From the NCBI GenBank assembly GCA_963575645.1, contig OY754465.1, positions 31,383,501-31,447,500 of the forward strand: 64,000 bases of DNA, given 5' to 3'. This document shows, one piece after another, positions 1 to 9,555 of this stretch. The notes under the pieces were generated by a model that worked only from the letters and a program-made list of their open reading frames with translations, searched no databases and was not told the origin of the DNA. The stretch comes from Xanthostigma xanthostigma. Taxonomy: Eukaryota > Arthropoda > Insecta > Raphidioptera > Raphidiidae. The first letter of the stretch is position 1; the number at the start of each line of letters is the position of its first letter. A program made the position numbers and the translations under genes.

Positions 1-165
1 GTTTGCATTTTCTTACGAGAGAATGATCCAAACCTGAATATTATAGTGTAAATAGACTTACCTTCATGAAATAAAGCAATTTTGCCTATAAGGACTCATT
101 TGGCCCTAATTGTCATAAAGCATGTAAAAACTGCTTGTATGCGTTAAAATAATGGTTAATATGCA
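1..165 (+). repeat. Reference monomer, class A (165 bp)
   Basis: Used here as the reference copy. Landmarks by monomer position: GTTTGCAT at 1-8; dyad CATTTTCT / AGAGAATG at 6-25; CCAAACCTGAAT at about 28-39; TGTAAATA at 47-54; AATAAA at 70-75; GCAATTTTGC at about 76-85; CTCATTT at about 95-101; AAACTGC at 128-134; TATGCA at 160-165. Class A is marked by TTACGAG (not TTATGAG) near position 14, ATTATAG near 40, TTCATGAAAT near 63 and TTTGGCCC near 100. The same class recurs at, for example, 6097, 11533, 17797, 18456, 21424, 59170, 59829, 60488, 62136, 62795 and 63454, though some copies carry a different 3' half. Confidence 0.93.
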
Positions 166-330
166 GTTTGCATTTTCTTATGAGAGAATGATCCAAACCT
201 GAATATTACAGTGTAAATAGACTTACCTTCATGAAATAAAGCAATTTTGCCTATAAAGACTCATTTGCACCTAATTGTCATAAAGCATGTAAAAACTGCT
301 TGTATGCGTTAAAATGATAGTAAATATGCA
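166..330 (+). repeat. Reference monomer, class B (165 bp)
   Basis: Class B differs from class A by TTATGAG, by ATTACAG or ATGTTATAG near position 40, by CCTATAAAG (not AAGG) near 86, by GCACCTAATTGTCATAAAG in the second half, and by a 3' end reading AAAATGATAGTAAATATG instead of AAAATAATGGTTAATATG. It usually follows class A or E and precedes a copy with TTATGAGCG, so its position in the order is conserved (for example at 825, 6262, 6921, 18621, 19280 and 19610). Confidence 0.9.
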
Positions 331-495
331 GTTTGCATTTTCTTATGAGCGAATGATCCAAACTTGAATGGTATAGTGTAAGTAAACTTACCTGTGTAAA
401 ATAAAGCAATTTTGCCTATAAGGACTCATTTGCACGCAATTGTCGTGAAGCATGTAAAAACTGCTTGTCTGCGTTAAAAAAATGGTTAATATGCA
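331..495 (+). repeat. Reference monomer, class C (165 bp)
   Basis: Class C is recognised by TTATGAGCG, which breaks the dyad of monomer positions 6-25, by CTTGAATGGTATAG, by AAGTAAACTTACCTGTGT or AAATAAACTTACCTGTGT, and by GCACGCAATTGTCGTGAAG in the second half. It has more CpG dinucleotides than classes A or B. Further copies are seen at 6427, 18127 and 18786, and near 27690, 30330, 35600 and 36920. In A-B-C-D order it forms the tetramer block of the 17797-19114 region. Confidence 0.9.
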
Positions 496-659
496 GTTTG
501 CATTTTCTTATGAGAGAATGATCCAAACCTGAATGTTATAGTGTAAATAGACTTACCTTCATGATATAAAGCAATTTTGCCTATAAGGACTCATTTGCCC
601 CTAATTGTCATAAAGCATGTAAAAACTGCTTGTAGCGTTAAAATAATGGTTAATATGCA
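496..659 (+). repeat. Reference monomer, class D (164 bp, one-base deletion)
   Basis: Class D is 164 bp because the 3' region reads CTTGTAGCGTT instead of CTTGTATGCGTT. It is also marked by TTCATGATATAAAG and TTTGCCCCTAATTGTCATAAAG. The deletion is shared by all members and by a related class with TTCATGAAAT, so it is a good register marker: it occurs near 631, 2278, 3925, 5245, 6068, 6727 and many more sites. It explains why HOR lengths are slightly below whole multiples of 165. Confidence 0.92.
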
Positions 660-2142
660 GTTTGCATTTTCTTATGAGAGAATGATCCAAACCTGAATAT
701 TACAGTGTAAATAGACTTACCTTCATGAAATAAAGCAATTTTGCCTATAAGGACTCATTTGGCCCTAATTGTCATAAAGCATCTAAAAACTGCTTGTACG
801 CGTTAAAATAATGGTTAATATGCAGTTTGCATTTTCTTATGAGAGAATGATCCAAACCTGAATGTTATAGTGTAAATAGACTTACCTTCATGAAATAAAG
901 CAATTTTGCCTATAAAGACTCATTTGCACCTAATTGTCATAAAGCATGTAAAAACTGCTTGTATGCGTTAAAATGATAGTAAATATGCAGTTTGCATTTT
1001 ATTATGAGCGAATGATCCAAACCTGAATGTTATAGTGTAAATAGACTTACCCTCATGAAATAAAGCAATTTTGCTTATAAGGACTCATTTGGCCCTAATT
1101 GTCATAAAGCATGTAAAAACTGCTTGTATGCATTAAAATAATGGTTAATATGCAGTTTGCATTTTCTTACGAGAGAATGATCCAAACCTGAATATTATAG
1201 TGTAAATAGACTTACCTTCATGAAATAAAGCAATTTTGCCTATAAAGACTCATTTGCACCTAATTGTCATAAAGCATGTAAAAACTGCTTGTATGCGTTA
1301 AAATGATAGAAAATATGCAGTTTGCATTTTCTTATGAGCGAATGATCCAAACCTGAATGTTATAGTGTAAATAGACTTACCCTCATGAAATAAAGCAAAT
1401 TTGCTTATAAGGACTCATTTGCACCTAATTGTCATAAAGCTTGTAAAAACTGCTTGTATGCGTTAAAATAATAGTTAATATGCAGTTTGCATTTTCTTAT
1501 GAGAGAATGATCCAAACCTGAATGTTATAGTGAAAATAGACTTACCTTTGTAAAATAAAGCAATTTTGCCATAAGGACTCATTTGCACCTAATTGTCGTA
1601 AAGCATGTAAAAACTGCTTGTCTGCGTTAAAATAATGGTTAATATGCAGTTTGCATTTTCTTATGAGAGAATGATCCAAACCTGAATGTTATAGTGTAAA
1701 TAGACTTACCTTCAAAAAATAAAGCAATTTTGCCTATAAGGACTCATTTGCCCCTAATTGTCATAAAGCATGTAAAAACTGCTTGTATGCGTTATAATAA
1801 TGGTAATATGCAGTTTGCATTTTCTTATGAGAGAATGATCCAAACCTGAATGTTATAGTGTAAATAGACTTACCTTTGTAAAATAAAGCAATTTTGCCTA
1901 TAAGGACTCATTTGCACGCAATTGTCGTGAAGCATGTAAAAACTGCTTGTCTGCGTGAAAATGATAGTAAATATGCAGTTTGCATTTTCTTATGAGAGAA
2001 TGATCCAAACCTGAATGTTATAGTGTAAATAGACTTACCCTCATGAAATAACGCAATTTTGCTTATAAAGGATCATTTGCACCTAATTGTCGTAAAGCAT
2101 GTAAAAACTGCTTGTCTGCGTTAAAAAAATGGTTAATATGCA
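496..2142 (+). repeat. 10-mer HOR (1647 bp), copy 1
   Basis: Ten monomers (starts 496, 660, 825, 990, 1155 and on) form a unit repeated with an exact offset of 1647 bp. Checked landmarks: TGTAGCG at 631, 2278 and 3925; the ATGG before TTACGAG at 1141 and 2788. 1647 is 10 x 165 minus 3, matching small deletions inside the unit (TGTAGCG, GCCATAAGG, AATGGTAATATG). Distinctive members include one with GCAAATTTGCTTATAAGG and AGCTTGTAAAA, one with TTCAAAAAATAAAG, and one with AATAACGC and AAAGGATC. Private differences include TTTTATTATGAGCG near 997 and AGCATCTAAAA near 779. Confidence 0.93.
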
Positions 2143-3789
2143 GTTTGCGTTTTCTTATGAGAGAATGATCCAAACCTGAATGTTATAGTGTAAATAGACT
2201 TACCTTCATGATATAAAGCAATTTTGCCTATAAGGACTCATTTGCCCCTAATTGTCATAAAGCATGTAAAAACTGCTTGTAGCGTTAAAATAATGGTTAA
2301 TATGCAGTTTGCATTTTCTTATGAGAGAATGATCCAAACCTGAATATTACAGTGTAAATAGACTTACCTTCATGAAATAAAGCAATTTTGCCTATAAGGA
2401 CTCATTTGGTCCTTATTGTCATAAAGCATGTAAAAACTGCTTGTACGCGTTAAAATAATGGTTAATATGCAGTTTGCATTTTCTTATGAGAGAATGATCC
2501 ATACCTGAATGTTATAGTGTAAATAGACTTACCTTCATGAAATAAAGCAATTTTGCCTATAAAGACTCATTTGCACCTAATTGTCATAAAGCATGTAAAA
2601 ACTGCTTGTATGCGTTAAAATGATAGTAAATATGCAGTTTGCATTTTCTTATGAGCGAATGATCCAAACCTGAATGTTATAGTGTAAATAGACTTACCCT
2701 CATGAAATAAAGCAATTTTGCTTATAAGGACTCATTTGGCCCTAATTGTCATAAAGCATGTAAAAACTGCTTGTATGCATTAAAATAATGGTTAATATGC
2801 AGTTTGCATTTTCTTACGAGAGAATGATCCAAACCTGAATATTATAGTGTAAATAGACTTACCTTCATGAAATAAAGCAATTTTGCCTATAAAGACTCAT
2901 TTGCACCTAATTGTCATAAAGCATGTAAAAACTGCTTGTATGCGTTAAAATGATAGAAAATATGCAGTTTGCATTTTCTTATGAGCGAATGATCCAAACC
3001 TGAATGTTATAGTGTAAATAGACTTACCCTCATGAAATAAAGCAAATTTGCTTATAAGGACTCATTTGCACCTAATTGTCATAAAGCTTGTAAAAACTGC
3101 TTGTATGCGTTAAAATAATAGTTAATATGCAGTTTGCATTTTCTTATGAGAGAATGATCCAAACCTGAATGTTATAGTGAAAATAGACTTACCTTTGTAA
3201 AATAAAGCAATTTTGCCATAAGGACTCATTTGCACCTAATTGTCGTAAAGCATGTAAAAACTGCTTGTCTGCGTTAAAATAATGGTTAATATGCAGTTTG
3301 CATTTTCTTATGAGAGAATGATCCAAACCTGAATGTTATAGTGTAAATAGACTTACCTTCAAAAAATAAAGCAATTTTGCCTATAAGGACTCATTTGCCC
3401 CTAATTGTCATAAAGCATGTAAAAACTGCTTGTATGCGTTATAATAATGGTAATATGCAGTTTGCATTTTCTTATGAGAGAATGATCCAAACCTGAATGT
3501 TATAGTGTAAATAGACTTACCTTTGTAAAATAAAGCAATTTTGCCTATAAGGACTCATTTGCACGCAATTGTCGTGAAGCATGTAAAAACTGCTTGTCTG
3601 CGTGAAAATGATAGTAAATATGCAGTTTGCATTTTCTTATGAGAGAATGATCCAAACCTGAATGTTATAGTGTAAATAGACTTACCCTCATGAAATAACG
3701 CAATTTTGCTTATAAAGGATCATTTGCACCTAATTGTCGTAAAGCATGTAAAAACTGCTTGTCTGCGTTAAAAAAATGGTTAATATGCA
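2143..3789 (+). repeat. 10-mer HOR (1647 bp), copy 2
   Basis: Second copy of the 1647-bp unit, nearly identical to the first. The differences I noticed are few single bases: GCGTTTTC at 2148 (CATTTTC in copy 1), GATCCATACC near 2500, and GGTCCTTATTG near 2408. The same GCGTTTTC starts the next partial copy at 3790, so copies 2 and 3 are closer to each other there than to copy 1. Confidence 0.93.
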
Positions 3790-4118
3790 GTTTGCGTTTT
3801 CTTATGAGAGAATGATCCAAACCTGAATGTTATAGTGTAAATAGACTTACCTTCATGATATAAAGCAATTTTGCCTATAAGGACTCATTTGCCCCTAATT
3901 GTCATAAAGCATGTAAAAACTGCTTGTAGCGTTAAAATAATGGTTAATATGCAGTTTGCATTTTCTTATGAGAGAATGATCCAAACCTGAATATTACAGT
4001 GTAAATAGACTTACCTTCATGAAATAAAGCAATTTTGCCTATAAGGACTCATTTGGCCCTAATTGTCATAAAGCATGTAAAAACTGCTTGTATGCGTTAA
4101 AATAATGGTTAATATGCA
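3790..4118 (+). repeat. 10-mer HOR, partial third copy (2 monomers)
   Basis: Two monomers (class D with GCGTTTTC, then an E-like copy) continue the 1647-bp register. At 4119 the sequence changes to a different class (TTCATAAAATAACGC), whereas the register predicts a B' monomer. This marks a breakpoint of the 10-mer array, within a monomer's worth of sequence. Confidence 0.85.
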
Positions 4119-5437
4119 GTTTGCATTTTCTTATGAGAGAATGAACCAAACCTGAATGTTATAGTGTAAATAGACTTACCTTCATAAAATAACGCAATTT
4201 TGCCTATAAGGACTCATTTGCACCTAATTGTCGTAAAGCATGTAAAAACTGCTTGTCTGCGTTTAAATAATGGTTAATATGCAGTTTGCATTTTCTTATG
4301 AGAGAATGATCCAAACCTGAATGTTATAGTGTAAATAGACTTACCTTCATAAAATAAAGCAAATTTGCCTATAAGGACTCATTTGCCCCTAATTGTCATA
4401 AAGCATGTAAAAACTGCTTGTATATGTTAAAATAATGGTTAATATGCAGTTTGCATTTTCTTATGAGAGAATGATCCAAACCTGAATGTTATAGTGAAAA
4501 TAGACTTACCTTTGTAAAATAAAGCAATTTTGCCTATAAGGACTCATTTGCACGCAATTGTCGTGAAGCATGTAAAAACTGCTTGTCAGCGTTAAAATAA
4601 TGGTTAATATGCAGTTTGCATTTTCTTATGAGAGAATGATCCAAACCTGAATGTTATAGTGTAAATAGACTTACCCTCATGAAATAAAGCAATTTTGCCT
4701 ATAAAGAGTCATTTGCACCTAATTGTCAAAAAGCATGTAAAAACTGCTTGTATGCGTTAAAATAATGGTTAATATGCAGTTTGCATTTTCTTATGAGAGA
4801 ATGATCCAAACCTGAATGTTATAGTGTAAATAGACTTACCCTCATGAAATAAAGCAATTTTGCCTATAAAGACTCATTTGCACCTAATTGTCGTAAAGCA
4901 TGTAAAAACTGATTGTCTGCGTTTAAATAATGGTTAATATGCAGTTTGCATTTTCTTATGAGAGAATGATCCAAACCTGAATGTTATAGTGTAAATAAAC
5001 TTACATTTGTAAAATAAAGCAATTTTGCCTATAAGGACTCATTTGCACGCAATTGTCGTGAAGCATGTAAAAATAGCTTGTCTGCGTTAAAATAATGGTT
5101 AATATGCAGTTTGCATTTTCTTATGAGAGAATGATCCAAACCTGAATGTTATAGTGTAAATAGACTTACCTTCATGAAATAAAGCAATTTTGCCTATAAG
5201 GACTCATTTGCCCCTAATTGTCATAAAGCATGTAAAAACTGCTTGTAGCGTTAAAATAATGGTTAATATGCAGTTTGCATTTTCTTATGAGAGAATGATC
5301 CAAACCTGAATGTTATAGTGAAAATAGACTTACCTTTGTAAAATAAAGCAATTTTGTCTATAAGGACTCATTTGCACCTAATTGTCGTAAAGCATGTAAA
5401 AACTGCTTGTCTGCGTTAAAATAATGGTTAATATGCA

Positions 5438-6096
5438 GTTTGCATTTTCTTATGAGAGAATGATCCAAACCTGAATGTTATAGTGTAAATAGACTTACCT
5501 TCATAAAATAAAGCAATTTTGCCTATAAGGACTCATTTGCCACTAATTGTCATAAAGCATGTAAAAACTGCTTGTATGCGTTAAAATAATGGTTAATATG
5601 CAGTTTGCATTCTCTTATGAGAGAATGATCTAAACCTGAATGTTATAGTGTAAATAGACTTACCTTTGTAAAATAAAGCAATTTTGCCTATAAGGACTCA
5701 TTTGCACGCAATTGTCGTGAAGCATGTAAAAACTGCTTGTCTGCGTGAAAATGATAGTAAATATGCAGTTCGCATTTTCTTATGAGAGAATGATCCAAAC
5801 CTGAATGTTATAGTGTAAATAAACCTACCTTTGTAAAATAAAGCAATTTTGCCTATAAGGACTCATTTGCACGCAATTGTCGTGAAGCATGTAAAAACTG
5901 CTTGTCTGCGTTAAAATAATGGTTAATATGCAGTTTGCATTTTCTTATGAGAGAATGATCCAAACCTGAATGTTATAGTGTAAATAGACTTACCTTCATG
6001 ATATAAAGCAATTTTGCCTATAAGGACTCATTTGCCCCTAATTGTCATAAAGCATGTAAAAACTGCTTGTAGCGTTAAAATAATGGTTAATATGCA
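5438..6096 (+). repeat. Tetramer block with CATTCTC monomer, copy 1 (659 bp)
   Basis: Four monomers in order: GCCACTAATTG type; CATTCTCTTATG type with GATCTAAACC; GTTCGCAT type with AAACCTACC; class D (164 bp). The same four are found at 10874-11532 and 17138-17796 with the same total length, and parts of the order recur near 26697, 29335, 35931, 36096 and 37909. In each case the next monomer after the class D copy here, at 11533 and at 17797 is class A. Confidence 0.87.
5608..5627. repeat. Perfect short inverted repeat (CATTCTC class dyad)
   Basis: CATTCTCT-TATG-AGAGAATG: 8-bp perfect arms and a 4-base loop, at monomer positions 6-25. In most other monomers the left arm is CATTTTCT, leaving one T-G mismatch. 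The perfect form is also seen starting at 10221, 11044, 17308, 20770, 24230, 26867, 29505, 34782, 36101, 38079, 58681 and 61647. Copies with AGCGAATG (classes C and F) lose a different pair. Such dyads could extrude as a small hairpin or bind a dimeric protein; neither is shown by sequence alone. Confidence 0.8.
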
Positions 6097-7250
6097 GTTT
6101 GCATTTTCTTACGAGAGAATGATCCAAACCTGAATATTATAGTGTAAATAGACTTACCTTCATGAAATAAAGCAATTTTGCCTATAAGGACTCATTTGGC
6201 CCTAATTGTCATAAAGCATGTAAAAACTGCTTGTACGCGTTAAAATAATGGTTAATATGCAGTTTGCATTTTCTTATGAGAGAATGATCCAAACCTGAAT
6301 GTTATAGTGTAAATAGACTTACCTTCATGAAATAAAGCAATTTTGCCTATAAAGACTCATTTGCACCTAATTGTCATAAAGCATGTAAAAACTGCTTGTA
6401 TGCGTTAAAATGATAGTAAATATGCAGTTTGCATTTTCTTATGAGCGAATGATCCAAACTTGAATGGTATAGTGTAAATAAACTTACCTGTGTAAAATAA
6501 AGCAATTTTGCCTATAAGGACTCATTTGCACGCAATTGTCGTGAAGCATGTAAAAACTGCTTGTCTGCGTTAAAAAAATGGTTAATATGCAGTTTGCATT
6601 TTCTTATGAGAGAATGATCCAAACCTGAATGTTATAGTGTAAATAGACTTACCTTCATGATATAAAGCAATTTTGCCTATAAGGACTTATTTGCCCCTAA
6701 TTGTCATAAAGCATGTAAAAACTGCTTGTAGCGTTAAAATAATGGTTAATATGCAGTTTGCATTTTCTTATGAGAGAATGATCCAAACCTGAATATTACA
6801 GTGTAAATAGACTTACCTTCATGAAATAAAGCAATTTTGCCTATAAGGACTCATTTGGCCCTAATTGTCATAAAGCATGTAAAAACTGCTTGTACGCGTT
6901 AAAATAATGGTTAATATGCAGTTTGCATTTTCTTATGAGAGAATGATCCAAACCTGAATGTTATAGTGTAAATAGACTTACCTTCATGAAATAAAGCAAT
7001 TTTGCCTATAAAGACTCATTTGCACCTAATTGTCATAAAGCATGTAAAAACTGCTTGTATGCGTTAAAATGATAGTAAATATGCAGTTTGCATTTTCTTA
7101 TGAGCGAATGATCCAAACCTGAATGTTATAGTGTAAATAGACTTACCCTCATGAAATAAAGCAATTTTGCTTATAAGGACTCATTTGGCCCTAATTGTCA
7201 TAAAGCATGTAAAAACTGCTTGTATGCATTAAAATAATAGTTAATATGCA
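6097..7250 (+). repeat. Seven-monomer block, copy 2
   Basis: Monomers at 6097, 6262, 6427, 6592, 6756, 6921 and 7086 repeat the order of 1-1154 with the same total length. Differences seen include TACGCGTT at the end of the first monomer, ATGTTATAG rather than ATTACAG in the second, GGACTTATTTG near 6684, and AATAATAG at the end of the last. The next monomer (7251) is of a different class from the one at 1155, so the shared block ends here. Confidence 0.86.
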
Positions 7251-9555
7251 GTTTGCATTTCCTTATGAGAGAATGATCCAAACCTGAATGTTATAGTGTA
7301 AATAGACTTACCTTCATAAAATAAAGCAATTTTGCCTATAAGGACTCATTTGCACCTAATTGTCGTAAAGCATGTAAAAACTGCTTGTCTGCGTTTAAAT
7401 AATGGTTAATATGCAGTTTGCATTTTCTTATCAGAGAATGATCCAAACCTGAATGTTATAGTGTAAATAGACTTACCAACATAAAATAAAGCAATTTTGC
7501 CTATAAGGACTCATTTGCCCCTAATTGTCATAAAGCATGTAAAAACTGCTTGTATGCGTTAAAATAATGGTTAATATGCAGTTTGCATTTTCTTATGAGA
7601 GAATGATCCAAACCTGAATGTTATAGTGTAAATAGACTTACCCTCATGAAATAAAGCAATTTTGCCTATAAAGACTCATTTGCACCTAATTGTCAAAAAG
7701 CATGTAAAAACTGCTTGTATGCGTTAAAATAATGGTTAATATGCAGTTTGCATTTTCTTATGAGAGAATGATCCAAACCTGAATGTTATAGTGTAAATAG
7801 ACTTACCCTCATGAAATAAAGCAATTTTGCCTATAAAGACTCATTTGCACCTAATTGTCGTAAAGCATGTAAAAACTGCTTGTCTGCGTTTAAATAATGG
7901 TTAATATGCAGTTTGCATTTTCTTATGAGAGAATGATCCAAACCTGAATGTTATAGTGTAAATAAACTTACCTTTGTAAAATAAAGCAATTTTGCCTATA
8001 AGGACTCATTTGCACGTAATTGTCGTGAAGCATGTAAAAACTGCTTGTCTGCGTTAAAATAATGGTTAATATGCAGTTTGCATTTTCTTATGAGAGAATG
8101 ATCCAAACCTGAATGTTATAGTGTAAATAGACTTACCTTCATGAAATAAAGCAATTTTGCCTATAAGGACTCATTTGCCATTAATTGTCATAAAGCATGT
8201 AAAAACTGCTTGTAGCGTTAAAAAATGGTTAATATGCAGTTTGCATTTTCTTATGAGAGAATGATCCAAACCTGAATGTTATAGTGAAAATAGACTTACC
8301 TTTGTAAAATAAAGCAATTTTGTCTATAAGGACTCATTTGCACCTAATTGTCGTAAAGCATGTAAAAACTGCTTGTCTGCGTTTAAATAATGGTTAATAT
8401 GCAGTTTGCATTTTCTTATGAGAGAATGATCCAAACCTGAATGTTATAGTGTAAGTAGACTTACCTTCATAAAATAAAGCAATTTTGCCTATAAGGACTC
8501 ATTTGCACGCAATTGTCGTGAAGCATGTAAAAACTGCTTGTCTGCGTTAAAATAATGGTTAATATGCAGTTTGCATTTTCTTATGAGAGAATGATCCAAA
8601 CCTGAATGTTATAGTGTAAATAGACTTACCTTCATGATATAAAGCAATTTTGCCTATAAGGACTCATTTGCACGCAATTGTCATAAAGCATGTAAAAACA
8701 GCTTGTAGCGTTAAAATAATGGTTAATATGCAGTTTGCATTTTCTTATGAGAGAATGATCCAAACCTGAATGTTATAGTGTAAATAAACCTACCTTTGTA
8801 AAATAAAGCAATTTTGCCTATAAGGACTCATTTGCACGCAATTGTCGTGAAGCATGTAAAAACTGCTTGTCTGCGTTAAAATAATGGTTAATATGCAGTT
8901 TGCATTTTCTTATGAGAGAATGATCCAAACCTGAATGATATAGTGTAAATAGACTTACCCTCATGATATAAAGCAATTTTGCCTATAAGGACTCATTTGC
9001 CCATAATTGTCATAAAGCATGTAAAAACTGCTTGTAGCGTTAAAATAATGGTTAATATGCAGTTTGCATTTTCTTACGAGAGAATGATCCAAACCTGAAT
9101 ATTATAGTGTAAACAGACTTACCTTCATAAAATAAAGCAATTTTGCCTATAAGGACTCATTTGGCCCTAATTGTCATAAAGCATGTAAAAACAGCTTGTA
9201 TGCGTTAAAATAATGGTTAATATGCAGTTTGCATTTTCTTATGAGAGAATGATCCAAACCTGAATGTTATAGTGTAAATAGACTTACCTTCATAAAATAA
9301 AGCAATTTTGCCTATAAGGACTCATTTGGCCCTAATTGTCATAAAGCATGTAAAAACTGCTTGTATGCGTTAAAATAATGGTTAATATGCAGTTTGCATT
9401 TTCTTATGAGAGAATGATCCAAACCTGAATGTTATAGTGTAAATAAACCTACCTTTGTAAAATAAAGCAATTTTGCCTATAAGGACTCATTTGGCCCTAA
9501 TTGTCATAAAGCATGTAAAAACTGCTTGTAGCGTTAAAATAATGGTTAATATGCA
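7251..9555 (+). repeat. Mixed monomer block
   Basis: About 14 monomers without a short local HOR. It opens with a copy reading GCATTTCCTTATG (7251), then a monomer at 7416 with TTATCAGAG and CCAACATAAAAT. The three monomers 7416-7910 recur at 19940-20434 (offset 12524), including the rare TTATCAGAG. A further deletion (GTTAAAAAATGG) lies near 8216. Two class A-like monomers with AACAGAC or TTCATAAAAT follow near 9062-9390. No gene or insertion is visible. Confidence 0.8.

Larger units (their letters stand above)
1..1154 (+). repeat. Seven-monomer block A-B-C-D-E-B'-F, copy 1
   Basis: Seven monomers starting at 1, 166, 331, 496, 660, 825 and 990 run in a fixed class order. The same order, same total length (1154 bp) and same single deletion in the fourth monomer recur at 6097-7250 and 18456-19609. 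E resembles class A but carries TTATGAG and ATTACAG with TACGCGTT at the end; F carries TTATGAGCG, CCCTCATG, GCTTATAAGG and ATGCATTAAAAT. Flanks differ between the three sites, so the block moved or was copied as a unit. Copy 1 overlaps the left end of the 10-mer HOR. Confidence 0.88.
4119..6096 (+). repeat. 12-monomer block (1978 bp), not locally tandem
   Basis: Twelve monomers (4119, 4284, 4449, 4614, 4779, 4944, 5109, 5273, 5438, 5603, 5768, 5933). Classes in order include one with AATAACGC, one with GCAAATTTGCC and TATATG, one with GAAAATAGAC, one with AAAGAGTC, one with CTGATTGTCTG, one with ACATTTGT and AAAAATAGC, then the tetramer 5438-6096. Much of this order reappears from 9556 (offset 5437 for the first monomers, 5272 after one monomer is missing) and from 14172, so it is a dispersed copy of a larger unit of about 5 kb. 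Confidence 0.8.

Noticed and set aside
76..95. CArG box (serum response element) at GCCTATAAGGAC
   Set aside because: CCTATAAGG has five A/T bases between CC and GG, while the CArG consensus needs six.
71..122. Ancestral subrepeat suggested by ATAAAGCA at monomer 71-78 and 115-122
   Set aside because: Only eight bases match, with no continuing similarity and no third copy; likely chance in an AT-rich monomer.
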